From NCBI GenBank assembly GCA_947494695.1, contig CANLWB010000003.1, positions 1 to 64,000 on the forward strand: a stretch of DNA of 64,000 nt, in the 5' to 3' direction. The translations under genes were made by a program, and so were the position numbers. The notes below the pieces were generated by a model. It was not told where the DNA came from. It did not search any database and saw only the letters and a program-made list of their open reading frames with translations. Source of the stretch: an uncultured Flavobacteriaceae bacterium. Its GTDB lineage: Bacteria; Bacteroidota; Bacteroidia; Flavobacteriales; Flavobacteriaceae. Shown piece after piece: positions 18,008 to 26,795 of this stretch (position 1 is the stretch's first letter; each line of letters starts with the position of its first letter).

Positions 18008-18379
18008 ATGCGAATTGACAAGTACTTATGGTGCATTAGATACTACAAAACAAGAAGTCTGGCTACGACTGCCTGTAAAAAAGGACAGGTGCGGGTAAAT
18101 GAGGATATTGTGAAACCGAGTAGAGACGTTTATCCACAAGACACCATAGAATTAAGAAAAAACCAAATAAACTATAAACTCGTTGTAAACGATATTCCTG
18201 AAAGCCGGGTTGGGGCTAAACTCGTTGATATTTATAGAACAGATATTACCCCTAAGGCACAATTCGAGGCACAGGAACTCTTAAAATACTCTAAAGATTA
18301 CTATAGAAAAAAGGGTATTGGCAGACCTACAAAAAAAGATAGAAGGGATATTGATAATTTTACTGAAGAAAATGAGTAA
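18008..18379 (+). CDS. S4-domain RNA-binding protein (Hsp15-like)
   Basis: A 123-aa cytoplasmic protein. The S4 domain occupies about residues 1-60 (RIDKYLWCIRYYKTRSLA, then KKGQVRVNEDIVKPSRDV), as in heat-shock protein Hsp15, which rescues stalled 50S subunits carrying peptidyl-tRNA. The C-terminal part is basic (KKGIGRPTKKDRRDID). The ATG at 18008 is chosen because it starts the S4 domain; an in-frame ATG at 17972 would add 12 residues that look like leader. The phosphoribosyltransferase follows 33 bp later, so the two are probably co-transcribed. Confidence 0.9.
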   Translation: MRIDKYLWCIRYYKTRSLATTACKKGQVRVNEDIVKPSRDVYPQDTIELRKNQINYKLVVNDIPESRVGAKLVDIYRTDITPKAQFEAQELLKYSKDYYRKKGIGRPTKKDRRDIDNFTEENE

Positions 18380-18412
18380 TTTTACGTTTTAATTTTTTTG
18401 AATTCAGCGTAT

Positions 18413-18916
18413 ATGACAGCTAAGAATAACGTAATCCTTAATCACGATGAAATTAATCATAAAATAAGACGTATTGCCTTTCAGATATATGAAAGCAATG
18501 TTAATGAAAAAGAGGTTATTCTAGCTGGTATTGATAGGAACGGCTACATCTTTGCGAAAAAGTTAAAAACGGCTTTACAAAAAATATCCGATATTGATCC
18601 CATACTTTGTAAGGTTTCGATGGATAAAAAGAATCCGTCTTCTGAGATTAAGACCTCCATTGCGCCCAATGATTATAAAAACAAGTCCTTAATACTCGTT
18701 GATGATGTTTTAAATTCGGGTACAACCTTAATTTATGGTGTAAAACATTTTCTGGATGTCCCTTTAAAACAATTTAAAACAGCTGTTTTAGTTAATAGAA
18801 ATCATAAAAAATATCCTATTAAAGCAGATTTTAAAGGGATCTCTTTGTCAACCTCATTACATGAGCATGTGAATGTGGTATTAGAAGGCAAATCTTTTGA
18901 AGCCGTTTTAGAATAG
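18413..18916 (+). CDS. Phosphoribosyltransferase (PyrR-like)
   Basis: A 167-aa type I phosphoribosyltransferase. The PRPP-binding signature LILVDDVLNSGTTL lies at about 105-118, with AGIDRNGYIFAKKL earlier in the usual place. Relatives are annotated as PyrR, a regulator or weak uracil phosphoribosyltransferase, but pyrimidine genes are not adjacent, so the role stays open. I start at the ATG at 18413; an upstream TTG at 18398 would add five residues. The 3' end overlaps the convergent shikimate kinase gene by 9 bp. Confidence 0.85.
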   Translation: MTAKNNVILNHDEINHKIRRIAFQIYESNVNEKEVILAGIDRNGYIFAKKLKTALQKISDIDPILCKVSMDKKNPSSEIKTSIAPNDYKNKSLILVDDVLNSGTTLIYGVKHFLDVPLKQFKTAVLVNRNHKKYPIKADFKGISLSTSLHEHVNVVLEGKSFEAVLE

Positions 18917-19429
18917 CTCTAAAACCAATGCCTCAATAACATCTTCTTTAGTTTTATTATCGGTTGTTATAGTAACTTCTGATAAATTATAAAATTGAGA
19001 GCGCTCAAAAAGGTGCTTTCCAATAAACTCTGCTAATAGCTCATCGGTTTCTATATGAGCAATTAGAGGACGTTTACTCTTCTCATTTTTTAACCTGGCT
19101 ACCAAACTTGGAATAGACGCTTTTAAATAAATACTCTTAACTTTATTGTTTTCTCTTAAAGTTTCCATGTTATTACTATAACATGGTGTTCCACCACCTA
19201 GCGATAAAACCAACTTGCTTTTCTTATCCAAAAGTTCCTTTAAATACATGGTTTCTATCCTTCTGAAGTATATTTCGCCTTTAGATTTAAAGATATCACT
19301 TACCTGCAATTGTTCTTTTTCTTCTATGTAATCGTCTAAATCTATAAAATCGTAGTTCATTTTCTTTGCTAAAACTCTACCTAATGTCGACTTTCCTGAA
19401 GCCATATACCCAATTAAAACTACAATCAT
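18908..19429 (-). CDS. aroK: Shikimate kinase
   Basis: Phosphorylates shikimate with ATP on the way to chorismate. The 173-aa length is normal. Walker A is IGYMASGKSTLG (6-17). The shikimate-binding DLDDYIEE and FRRIE segments and the SLGGGTPCY loop follow, and the lid region includes KSKRPLI. It is convergent with the phosphoribosyltransferase gene, with a 9-bp tail overlap. Confidence 0.95.
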   Translation of the reverse strand: MIVVLIGYMASGKSTLGRVLAKKMNYDFIDLDDYIEEKEQLQVSDIFKSKGEIYFRRIETMYLKELLDKKSKLVLSLGGGTPCYSNNMETLRENNKVKSIYLKASIPSLVARLKNEKSKRPLIAHIETDELLAEFIGKHLFERSQFYNLSEVTITTDNKTKEDVIEALVLELF

Positions 19430-19505
19430 TTTTTCGCTATAAATTGATAATTAAAAACATACGTTTATGCGATGCAAAAAAACAAAAATTTATTTAAAAA
19501 AAGTA

Positions 19506-19535
19506 TTGTTTAATTAATAAAACATTTTATATTTG
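19506..19535 (+). promoter_or_regulatory. tRNA-Lys promoter
   Basis: TATATTTG at 19528-19535 is a perfect -7 box, with TTG at 19506-19508 nineteen bases upstream. It continues CACCCGCTAACA, matching the minus-strand elements at 15-44 and 154-183 at 17 of 20 positions across box plus discriminator. Confidence 0.75.
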
Positions 19536-19569
19536 CACCCGCTAACAACAATGTAAGCATTGAAATAAT

Positions 19570-19642
19570 GACCGGGTAGCTCAGTTGGTAGAGCATCTCC
19601 CTTTTAAGGAGAGGGTCCTGGGTTCGAGCCCCAGCCCGGTCA
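19570..19642 (+). tRNA. tRNA-Lys (anticodon TTT)
   Basis: A 73-nt gene. The acceptor arm GACCGGG (19570-19576) pairs with CCCGGTC (19635-19641), and the discriminator is A. The D arm has AGCTCAGTTGGTAGAGC. The anticodon stem TCTCC/GGAGA encloses the loop CTTTTAA (anticodon TTT). The T arm carries GGTTCGAGCC. CCA is not encoded. The gene marks the boundary between housekeeping DNA and the minus-strand PUL. Confidence 0.97.
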
Positions 19643-19667
19643 CTAAATTAGGATGACATCCTAAATA

Positions 19668-19701
19668 AAAACCTTGTTAATTTTATAATTAACAAGGTTT
19701 T
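19668..19701 (+). terminator. Terminator after tRNA-Lys
   Basis: A 15-bp perfect stem, AAAACCTTGTTAATT (19668-19682) with its complement at 19687-19701, around a 4-nt loop. It is symmetric, so it could also stop transcription leaving the PUL from the right. Confidence 0.85.
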
Positions 19702-19831
19702 CTAGTTTTAGAACTATCTTTGATTTAATGTGATTTGGTTTTAAAAGTTCACAAATCTTCAATATGTTGACGATTTAGATGATCGCTTAGTATATATAAT
19801 AGGATATCGAACTATACCTAAACCAAATATA

Positions 19832-22312
19832 TTACCACAAAATTTTAATGGTTTTTGATTCTCCAGATTCAAAATTTACAGTAAAGGTACCTCCTTCAAA
19901 ATTGGTTTTTGCATCATTTACTTCTATTTCAGTGATTGCTTTTCTCAATTGAAAAGTAATAGCTTGTTTTTTTCCGCTTGATACTTTTGCCATCATACTT
20001 TTACCAACCATATCCCAGTTTAAAGTTTCTATTTTTGCCTGCGTTCTGCATAACACACCTGACACATTCCCTTTAGGAAACTTTTCTGAAAGGGCTGGTA
20101 AAAACTCGATAACTCCAGGTCTTGAATACACTAACATTTCTAAAATTACAGCAGGCACAGAAAGTAAGGCATCCGTATTGTAAATGGCATTGGGGTTATG
20201 AGATGTTACTAAGCTGCTGTATAAATAATTGTTTTTTAGGATATACAGTACATTATTATACACCAAATCAGCCTTTTTTAATCTCGCAGCTATAAGTCCT
20301 GTATGTGCTAACCCATGTGCACTACCATTTCCTTTGCCTCTTTTTTCAATGGCCATATTTGCAGCGGCAAAAAGTTCTTCTTTCTCTGGAGCTATTTCTA
20401 AGCCAGGCCATACCGAGTATAAATGTGAAACATGTTTATGGTCATAATTATCTCCTAAGTTTGGTAATGACCATTCCTTAATTGCCCCATCTTCATTAAT
20501 TAAATAAGGTGGTAATTTTGCCAACATATCTTTCCAAAGCGCTATTTTCTCTTCTTTTAAGTTCAATTCATTATTGATAAAAATTAAACTGTTTAATAGC
20601 TCTCTAATTACGGCAATATCCATTGATGCATTAGCCACAGCATCATACCTGCTTCCATCAGGCAATACAGCACCGTTTTCAGGAGAATACGAAGGCGCTA
20701 TAAAGAATTTACCATTATCATCATAAGTATCTAAAAAATCTTCATAGAATAAAGCTGTTTTTTTTAGCATTGGATACAGCCTGTTCAACATAAAATCTTT
20801 ATCACCTGTACACAAATAATATTCATAACAAGGAAAAAGCAACCAAGGTGCACCAGCTGTCCAATAATTCCCAGGCCAATTTCCAAAATGGGTTTGATAA
20901 TTATGCCTACCCGATGTTCTAACTCCAGATAGGTAACCTCTACAACCATATAAGTTTTTTGCATTTACTTCCCAATCTGGTGCAATACGTTCTAAAAGAT
21001 TCATATAACTATCCATAGCTTCTTTTTGGTTAGCCAGGTTTGCTGCTGAAATTTGAAGGTTTATATTGGCATCTAAGGTAAAATCTCCCGACCAACTTGG
21101 TCTCCATTGTCCATTCCAAATCCCCATAAGGTTAGGTGGGTTTTTACCACTACTCGAAATTAAACCGTAGATCCCCATATTAAATACTTTCTCTAGAAGA
21201 TATGGGTTGATTTTTCCCTTTTCTTTTTGCTCAGCAATCAATGTTTCATTCGTCCCATCGGCAAACCCTGTTTTATCAAGATTTAGAGTAACTCTGTTAA
21301 ACATTTCAGCATGAATAGGCGCATGTTTTTTCATCAATACATCATACGATGGTAAATTATTAATCGCCTTTTTTTCAAATGTAATAGCTGATTCTGAAAA
21401 GGGTTCAATAGGTATAACTTTTGTAAAAACTTCAACCTTATCGGCTTCTTTTACAAAGATCTTATTGTCTTTATTAGATACTACACCTCCTTGGTTTTTT
21501 ACATTTATAATAACTTCATATCCTCTATCTGCTAATTGATATTTTCTTCTAAGTGTTAACCAATGTCCTTCTGCTTTATTTTCTGTTTCTTCAATGAATG
21601 GTGTATTTAGGTTTTCCCATTTGTCTGGGAACAGCATCTTCACATTCTCTTCGATTGCAGATATTTTCTCTAAATCTTTTACTTTTTTAGGAGTAAACAG
21701 CTTGGTTAATTCAAGAGATATATTAATATTACTTTCTTTATCACTTTCAATTTTTGTTGCTATAATATTATCTGTACGGGAAACAAAAGAAGTTCTTGAA
21801 TATTGAGTATCTTCAGCATTCCAATGAACCGTGATTTCACCGTTTTCGTAATTCTGACTTCGCTCGTAATTTAAAACTTCACCTTGAAATTCTTGATGAA
21901 GGTCTAAAGCACAGGCTGGATGGTATGGGTCTGTCCATAAAATACCGTCGAGCCCTTTCTCTTTTGCATGTTTTTGTATTTCATTCTTAGCTTCTCGGTA
22001 TTTAGTTGCTTTAATTAGTTGTTTTGCTTTAGAAGCAATATCTGCTATTTCAGGCGGCTTAATACTTTCGGTACCTATATACTCGTATAAAAGTTCATGG
22101 TTAAGAATGATTTTTTCTTTTTTGGGGTTACCATGAACCATAATACCCATTTCACCATTACCACTTATCAAAGCATCTTCCCAACGTTTGGCCGGCGCTT
22201 CACTTGTATTTATTTTCACCTGTGCTATAGGTTCTGTTTTAGTAGTATCGCAGGCCAAAAACCATTGTCCAATTAATAAAACAGCTATAGCTTTGATTAC
22301 ATTTGTTTTCAT
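19832..22312 (-). CDS. GH95 family glycosidase, lipoprotein (alpha-L-fucosidase or alpha-L-galactosidase)
   Basis: An 826-aa lipoprotein (VLLIGQWFLACDTT, Cys21) acting at the periplasm or cell surface. The N-terminal beta-domain starts SGNGEMGIMVHGNPKKEKIILNHE; the (alpha/alpha)6 barrel follows. The family catalytic set is present: the NIN asparagines in DANINLQISAAN (about 415), the acidic Glu in AIKEW (about 611), and DHKHVSHLYSVWPG (about 625). GH95 inverting enzymes remove alpha-1,2-L-fucose or alpha-L-galactose; which one cannot be read from sequence. It is the last gene of the third block (start 36146), 30 bp after the GH2 gene. Confidence 0.88.
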   Translation of the reverse strand: MKTNVIKAIAVLLIGQWFLACDTTKTEPIAQVKINTSEAPAKRWEDALISGNGEMGIMVHGNPKKEKIILNHELLYEYIGTESIKPPEIADIASKAKQLIKATKYREAKNEIQKHAKEKGLDGILWTDPYHPACALDLHQEFQGEVLNYERSQNYENGEITVHWNAEDTQYSRTSFVSRTDNIIATKIESDKESNINISLELTKLFTPKKVKDLEKISAIEENVKMLFPDKWENLNTPFIEETENKAEGHWLTLRRKYQLADRGYEVIINVKNQGGVVSNKDNKIFVKEADKVEVFTKVIPIEPFSESAITFEKKAINNLPSYDVLMKKHAPIHAEMFNRVTLNLDKTGFADGTNETLIAEQKEKGKINPYLLEKVFNMGIYGLISSSGKNPPNLMGIWNGQWRPSWSGDFTLDANINLQISAANLANQKEAMDSYMNLLERIAPDWEVNAKNLYGCRGYLSGVRTSGRHNYQTHFGNWPGNYWTAGAPWLLFPCYEYYLCTGDKDFMLNRLYPMLKKTALFYEDFLDTYDDNGKFFIAPSYSPENGAVLPDGSRYDAVANASMDIAVIRELLNSLIFINNELNLKEEKIALWKDMLAKLPPYLINEDGAIKEWSLPNLGDNYDHKHVSHLYSVWPGLEIAPEKEELFAAANMAIEKRGKGNGSAHGLAHTGLIAARLKKADLVYNNVLYILKNNYLYSSLVTSHNPNAIYNTDALLSVPAVILEMLVYSRPGVIEFLPALSEKFPKGNVSGVLCRTQAKIETLNWDMVGKSMMAKVSSGKKQAITFQLRKAITEIEVNDAKTNFEGGTFTVNFESGESKTIKILW

Positions 22313-22342
22313 TCTTATAATTTTTAAAATCTAGTCTCTTAT

Positions 22343-25084
22343 TTACTTGAATACTTTACTTAAATCATGAAATTTTAATACTTGCGAAGGATTAAAATCA
22401 TCACTTCCCATATATGTAATGATGGCATTTCGCAATTGGTTAGCTGCCGGTCGCTTTGTTAGATCGGTTTCAATATCTATACTACACACTACCAATTTCC
22501 CTTTACCTACTTGGGCTTGAAATACGTTGGCTAAACGGTGATTCCTACTGTAATTATCAATAACCTGCACCAGTGGCTTAAAATCTTGCGATAATTCATC
22601 CAGAACCATAGAATTAGAATCATTTTGCAAATTCCACCATTGCCAGTTACTGTGATATTCTGTTGGAAAGGCTTTAAACAAAGCATGTTCCGGATCACAA
22701 AGTATACTCATGGAAACATTACCACCACGCGGACGTGTAAACCACCACGTTGGACTCCAAAATGCTGGTTTTGCACTTCCTGGTAAAGACACTTGAATGT
22801 TCTTTTCCTTTGGAAGTAATAATACCTTTTGTCCCTTTTTTAATGCTGTTTCTACCTTTCTATTATAGGTATGAGATACCAAAATATCTTCTGCAAAGTT
22901 GGTGTTCACCTTTGCTGGGTAACACCAAATATCCCAATCGTTTAAAATTTCTTTGTCTTCTGAAAAAATAGACACCGTAAGCTGTTCTGCTTCTTTTACA
23001 GTTGATAAATCTGCTTCTATTTTTCCTAATTGTATACGCTCTCCCTGTACTAAATTCTTTGCATCAAAACGTCCTTCGGCAAATACACCACCCGTTTTAG
23101 TTTTAATATGCCACTTAAGAGATGCATTAGCAATATCGTTTGACGCATAATTGCTAATTTCTGCCGTAGCCACAAAAGATTCATTATTGAAATAAGTTCT
23201 TTTAGGCATACGTAACAAGGGGGTTGTAGGTCCACAGAATTTGCGGAAATCTTCTGGAGTAATTCCGCCTTTATTATCCCAAAAAGCATCAAATAGACCT
23301 ACGTGAGCTGTACCTTGCCCTGGGTAATCATGCAATGAAAGCAATTGAAACCCTGCATTGTAATTACTTCGCATTAATATTTCAATCTCCTCTTTATAAA
23401 GAATAGCAGCATGATGGGTCGTGGCATCTGTAAATTTCTTCGCTTGATCTAACAACCCTTTTTTCTTTAAATCATCTCGAATTGCTTCAAGATTTACAGG
23501 TTTTAAAACACCTTTATATTTTTCAATTTCATATATATTAGGATACGATGTGTGTTGCCCAACTTCATGTGTTATCGATGCCCATTCACATTTTTCATAA
23601 TATCCGCTTTTATCTTCCTGAGTTCCTGGTGAATTAAAACCACGAGCCCCTCCAATTCTATATTGGTTCACATCTAAATTGGTCTCTTTATGCCCCATAC
23701 CCCAACCTCCTGAAGTTACCGTATATAGGTGTCTATTATCATCTGCAATGGCATCTCTAATCATCCCAGTGTTTTCTGGATCATGTTCATTTTCATGCCC
23801 CAATTCGTTTCCTCCGGTCATAAACGTAAAGGAAGGATGATTACCATACGCTCTGTTTATACGCATTAATTCGTTTCTTATAAATGCATCTCTTTCTTTA
23901 TCGGGCCCCACATTGGCGCGTGGTGCTTCTGCTTGTAAATACATTCCAACTTTATCGGCTGCTTTGAAAGCTGCTTTTGGAGGGCACCATGAATGGAAAC
24001 GCACATGATTCATCCCCAATTCCTTTTGGCGCTTTAAAATCCTCTCCCAACTTTCAACATCCATCGAAGGATAGCCTGTTAACGGAAAAATACAGCACTC
24101 TAAATTTCCTCGCATATATGTTTTTTTGCCATTAACCGTAAAGTTCTTATCCTTTACTCCTAGTTCTCTCATTCCAAAATTAACAGATGCGTTACCCTTA
24201 AATGTGCTGCCTGTTAAAGCGGCATCCATTTTATAAAAGGTTGGCGTAAACTCATTCCACAGTTTTACGTCGTCTCCCATAGCAACTATTGCTTCTAGTA
24301 CTTTCGAATCACCATCAATTTCAAAATTTAATTCTGTTTCTTTTATTTTGAGACTTCCATCTACCGAAGAAGGAGAAAATGTAATACTTCCGTTTTGTTT
24401 TTTTCCGGTTTTATTATAAACAGTCACTCTTATTTTGGCCGTATTATCTCCCACAGACGGGTACACCCTTAAATCGTCCATATAAACTGCATCTTTTACT
24501 TGTAATTCGATACGCCCCACAATACCATTCCAATTACTCTGGGTATGTTCTGATACTGATGATGCAAAACCTCCCAGATGGAAAGGGTATTTATTATTTA
24601 CACAGATGGTGACTCTGTTTTTACCGGGATGTAAATATTTGGTCAAATTATATTCTTGAGCTGTACACAAACTATTTTCACTACCTACATAGTCATTATT
24701 CACCCAAACCTGAGAAACCCAGTGTACGCGTTCTAAAAACAAGGTATAGTTTTTAGGGGCTTCATTTTCTGGTATTTCAATATCACGTTGATACCATACT
24801 TTACCCACATAATAGTGCGGTCTAATTAAAGCATTATATGGATCTTTATATTCCTCAGGTTTCCCCAAACCTGCTTCATCGGTGGTACCAGGTAAGTTTA
24901 TGGAATCTGACATTTTTTTTGAAAACCATTCTTGCTCCTCTCCAAGGCCTTGCGGATCTAATTGAACTGACCATGCGCCAGAAAGATCGATTGTTGCATT
25001 TTGTTCCTTATTTGCACAAGATTGTTGCGTAATAACAATAGTCATTAGTATTAATAATCTAAATGATATGTTAAGTATTCTCAT
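22343..25084 (-). CDS. GH2 family glycosidase, lipoprotein
   Basis: A large GH2 enzyme of 913 aa from the start at 25084, which gives a lipoprotein-like N-terminus ending at Cys23 (TQQSC). A longer start at 25195 (950 aa) overlaps the sulfatase stop as ATGA, which would allow translational coupling but puts 37 hydrophilic residues before the signal. The sugar-binding sandwich and immunoglobulin-like domains lead to the TIM barrel. The acid/base Glu is in TGGNELG (about 427) and the nucleophile in ITHEVGQ (about 507). A C-terminal region of about 350 residues resembles a GATase-like fold (KGQKVLLLP, GKGKLVVCSIDIETDL). It is a close paralogue of the gene at 54228. Substrate, beta-galactoside or beta-glucuronide, not resolved. 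Confidence 0.85.
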   Translation of the reverse strand: MRILNISFRLLILMTIVITQQSCANKEQNATIDLSGAWSVQLDPQGLGEEQEWFSKKMSDSINLPGTTDEAGLGKPEEYKDPYNALIRPHYYVGKVWYQRDIEIPENEAPKNYTLFLERVHWVSQVWVNNDYVGSENSLCTAQEYNLTKYLHPGKNRVTICVNNKYPFHLGGFASSVSEHTQSNWNGIVGRIELQVKDAVYMDDLRVYPSVGDNTAKIRVTVYNKTGKKQNGSITFSPSSVDGSLKIKETELNFEIDGDSKVLEAIVAMGDDVKLWNEFTPTFYKMDAALTGSTFKGNASVNFGMRELGVKDKNFTVNGKKTYMRGNLECCIFPLTGYPSMDVESWERILKRQKELGMNHVRFHSWCPPKAAFKAADKVGMYLQAEAPRANVGPDKERDAFIRNELMRINRAYGNHPSFTFMTGGNELGHENEHDPENTGMIRDAIADDNRHLYTVTSGGWGMGHKETNLDVNQYRIGGARGFNSPGTQEDKSGYYEKCEWASITHEVGQHTSYPNIYEIEKYKGVLKPVNLEAIRDDLKKKGLLDQAKKFTDATTHHAAILYKEEIEILMRSNYNAGFQLLSLHDYPGQGTAHVGLFDAFWDNKGGITPEDFRKFCGPTTPLLRMPKRTYFNNESFVATAEISNYASNDIANASLKWHIKTKTGGVFAEGRFDAKNLVQGERIQLGKIEADLSTVKEAEQLTVSIFSEDKEILNDWDIWCYPAKVNTNFAEDILVSHTYNRKVETALKKGQKVLLLPKEKNIQVSLPGSAKPAFWSPTWWFTRPRGGNVSMSILCDPEHALFKAFPTEYHSNWQWWNLQNDSNSMVLDELSQDFKPLVQVIDNYSRNHRLANVFQAQVGKGKLVVCSIDIETDLTKRPAANQLRNAIITYMGSDDFNPSQVLKFHDLSKVFK

Positions 25085-25191
25085 TTTCTTAAGTTTTTCT
25101 GTGTTTTTTAGCAAATAGTTTAATGGCCTATATGATTTACTCATTGCATGAGTCATTTTTTTATTGGTTAAAGAGTCATATCTTCTCTTTT

Positions 25192-26748
25192 TCATTTTAA
25201 CGTCCCTTCACTAGTTCTAGGAGCAGACATTTCACTACTCCATTTTTTGTAGATTTCTTTTAGTGCTTTCACCTTGTCTGGATATTTTTCAGAAAGGTCT
25301 TTGCTTTCTCCAATATCTTCTTTTAGATTAAACAATTTTATACCTTCAGGGTATATATAATCCTCTGCCTTTACACACAGACCATTTTCTAATCTAAAAT
25401 CTGAATGCACCCAACCTTTGCTACTTATCAGTTTCCAATCACCTTGCCTGACCACCCAGGTATCATCTTTTCCTTTAGACCAACAGATACTTTCATGTGT
25501 CTTTGAGCTTGGGTCGTTTATCGCATGAACCAAACTTTTACCATCCACATCAGGGGTATTACCTTCTACCAGTTCCATAATTGTTGGAAAAATATCCATT
25601 GTGGACACCAAATTCTCTCTTTGTTGTGATACGGGTAATTTTGAAGGCCATGACACAATAATTGGTATCCTTATCCCTCCCTCTCCGAACATATATTTAT
25701 AACCATTTAAAGGTGTATTGTTCGCATAAGTATTAATGGTTCCTCCATTATCTGATAAAAAGATTAGTAAAGTATTTTCTAGTATATTCTGAGCTTCTAA
25801 GGTTTTATATATTTTTCCTATGTTATCATCTAAGGCTTTTAATTGTGCTAAATATGCTTTTCTTCCATACGGATATGTTTTGCGCATATGTCCCCAATCT
25901 TGATGAAAATCCTGATGCGATTCTTTACTGGGTTCCCAATACGGGAATTCCCATTCCTCGGCTTCTCTATCAAAAGGCACATAAGGGATTCCAAATTGTT
26001 TAGCATAATGTTCAGGGACTACATAAGTAGGTTGGTGAACCGCATTAAATTCCAATTGTAAATAAAAAGGTTGATCACCTCGGTCTCGTTTTATGTACTC
26101 TATAGCTTCATCTGCAAAAACTTCCGTAGTAAAACTATTTTCGTAAGATATTTTCTTTTTTTCCTTATCTTTTAATAAGGGGCCAATAACTTGATTACCC
26201 AAGTAGTCAACACCTTTTCTCCTGTAGGCTTCCACATCCTTTTCGCTTAAACGAATGTAATCCCAGGTATGGTGCATAAAACCTAAAAACTCATCAAACC
26301 CATGATCCGTAGGGTATTCCACAGGTCCTCCATTTAAATGTGTTTTTCCTATTTTTTTTGTGGCATATCCCAATTCTTTTAATGCTTGCGGAATGGTCTT
26401 TTGGTCAGCAGGAAGCCCTCCCTCGTTATACCAATAATTACCCCATCGCTGTTGGTACTTACCTGTAATAAAGCCTGCTCTTGAGGGACTACAAATAGGA
26501 GCCGTAGCATAAGCATTTGTGAAATAGGTGCCTTTTTTAGCAATATTATCCATAAATGGAGTTCCAACTGTCTTAACGTCTGTTGGAGCATAAGGCAAAA
26601 AACCTAAATCGGCATAACCTAAGTCGTCCACCATAATAACCACTACATTGGGCTTTGCGGTTTCTTTTTTCGACTCTGTTTTTTTCTCTGACTTGCACGA
26701 TACCAGAATTGGTAAAATTAGCACCCCCAATATAATCCTTATACTCAT
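25192..26748 (-). CDS. Sulfatase, family S1, lipoprotein
   Basis: A 518-aa formylglycine-dependent sulfatase with lipobox LPILVSCKS (Cys18). The CxPSR motif (CSPSR, Cys86) is the residue converted to formylglycine by an anaerobic or FGE-type maturase. Metal ligands are visible in MVDDLGYADLG (Asp41, Asp42) and FLSDNGG, and GKTHLNG holds the conserved Lys and His. The sub-family cannot be assigned by eye. It is the only sulfatase in the window, so the glycan carries at least one accessible sulfate but is probably not heavily sulfated. It overlaps the longer reading of the next GH2 gene by 4 bp. Confidence 0.93.
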   Translation of the reverse strand: MSIRIILGVLILPILVSCKSEKKTESKKETAKPNVVVIMVDDLGYADLGFLPYAPTDVKTVGTPFMDNIAKKGTYFTNAYATAPICSPSRAGFITGKYQQRWGNYWYNEGGLPADQKTIPQALKELGYATKKIGKTHLNGGPVEYPTDHGFDEFLGFMHHTWDYIRLSEKDVEAYRRKGVDYLGNQVIGPLLKDKEKKKISYENSFTTEVFADEAIEYIKRDRGDQPFYLQLEFNAVHQPTYVVPEHYAKQFGIPYVPFDREAEEWEFPYWEPSKESHQDFHQDWGHMRKTYPYGRKAYLAQLKALDDNIGKIYKTLEAQNILENTLLIFLSDNGGTINTYANNTPLNGYKYMFGEGGIRIPIIVSWPSKLPVSQQRENLVSTMDIFPTIMELVEGNTPDVDGKSLVHAINDPSSKTHESICWSKGKDDTWVVRQGDWKLISSKGWVHSDFRLENGLCVKAEDYIYPEGIKLFNLKEDIGESKDLSEKYPDKVKALKEIYKKWSSEMSAPRTSEGTLK

Positions 26749-26795
26749 CCTTTTAATTATTTCTTTGCTTTCTCTATTAATCCAATTAAGAAACT

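Noticed and set aside
25192-25195. ATGA overlap as proof of the long GH2 start
   Set aside because: The signal peptide begins 37 codons later at 25084; four-base overlaps arise easily by chance, so the long form is kept only as an alternative.
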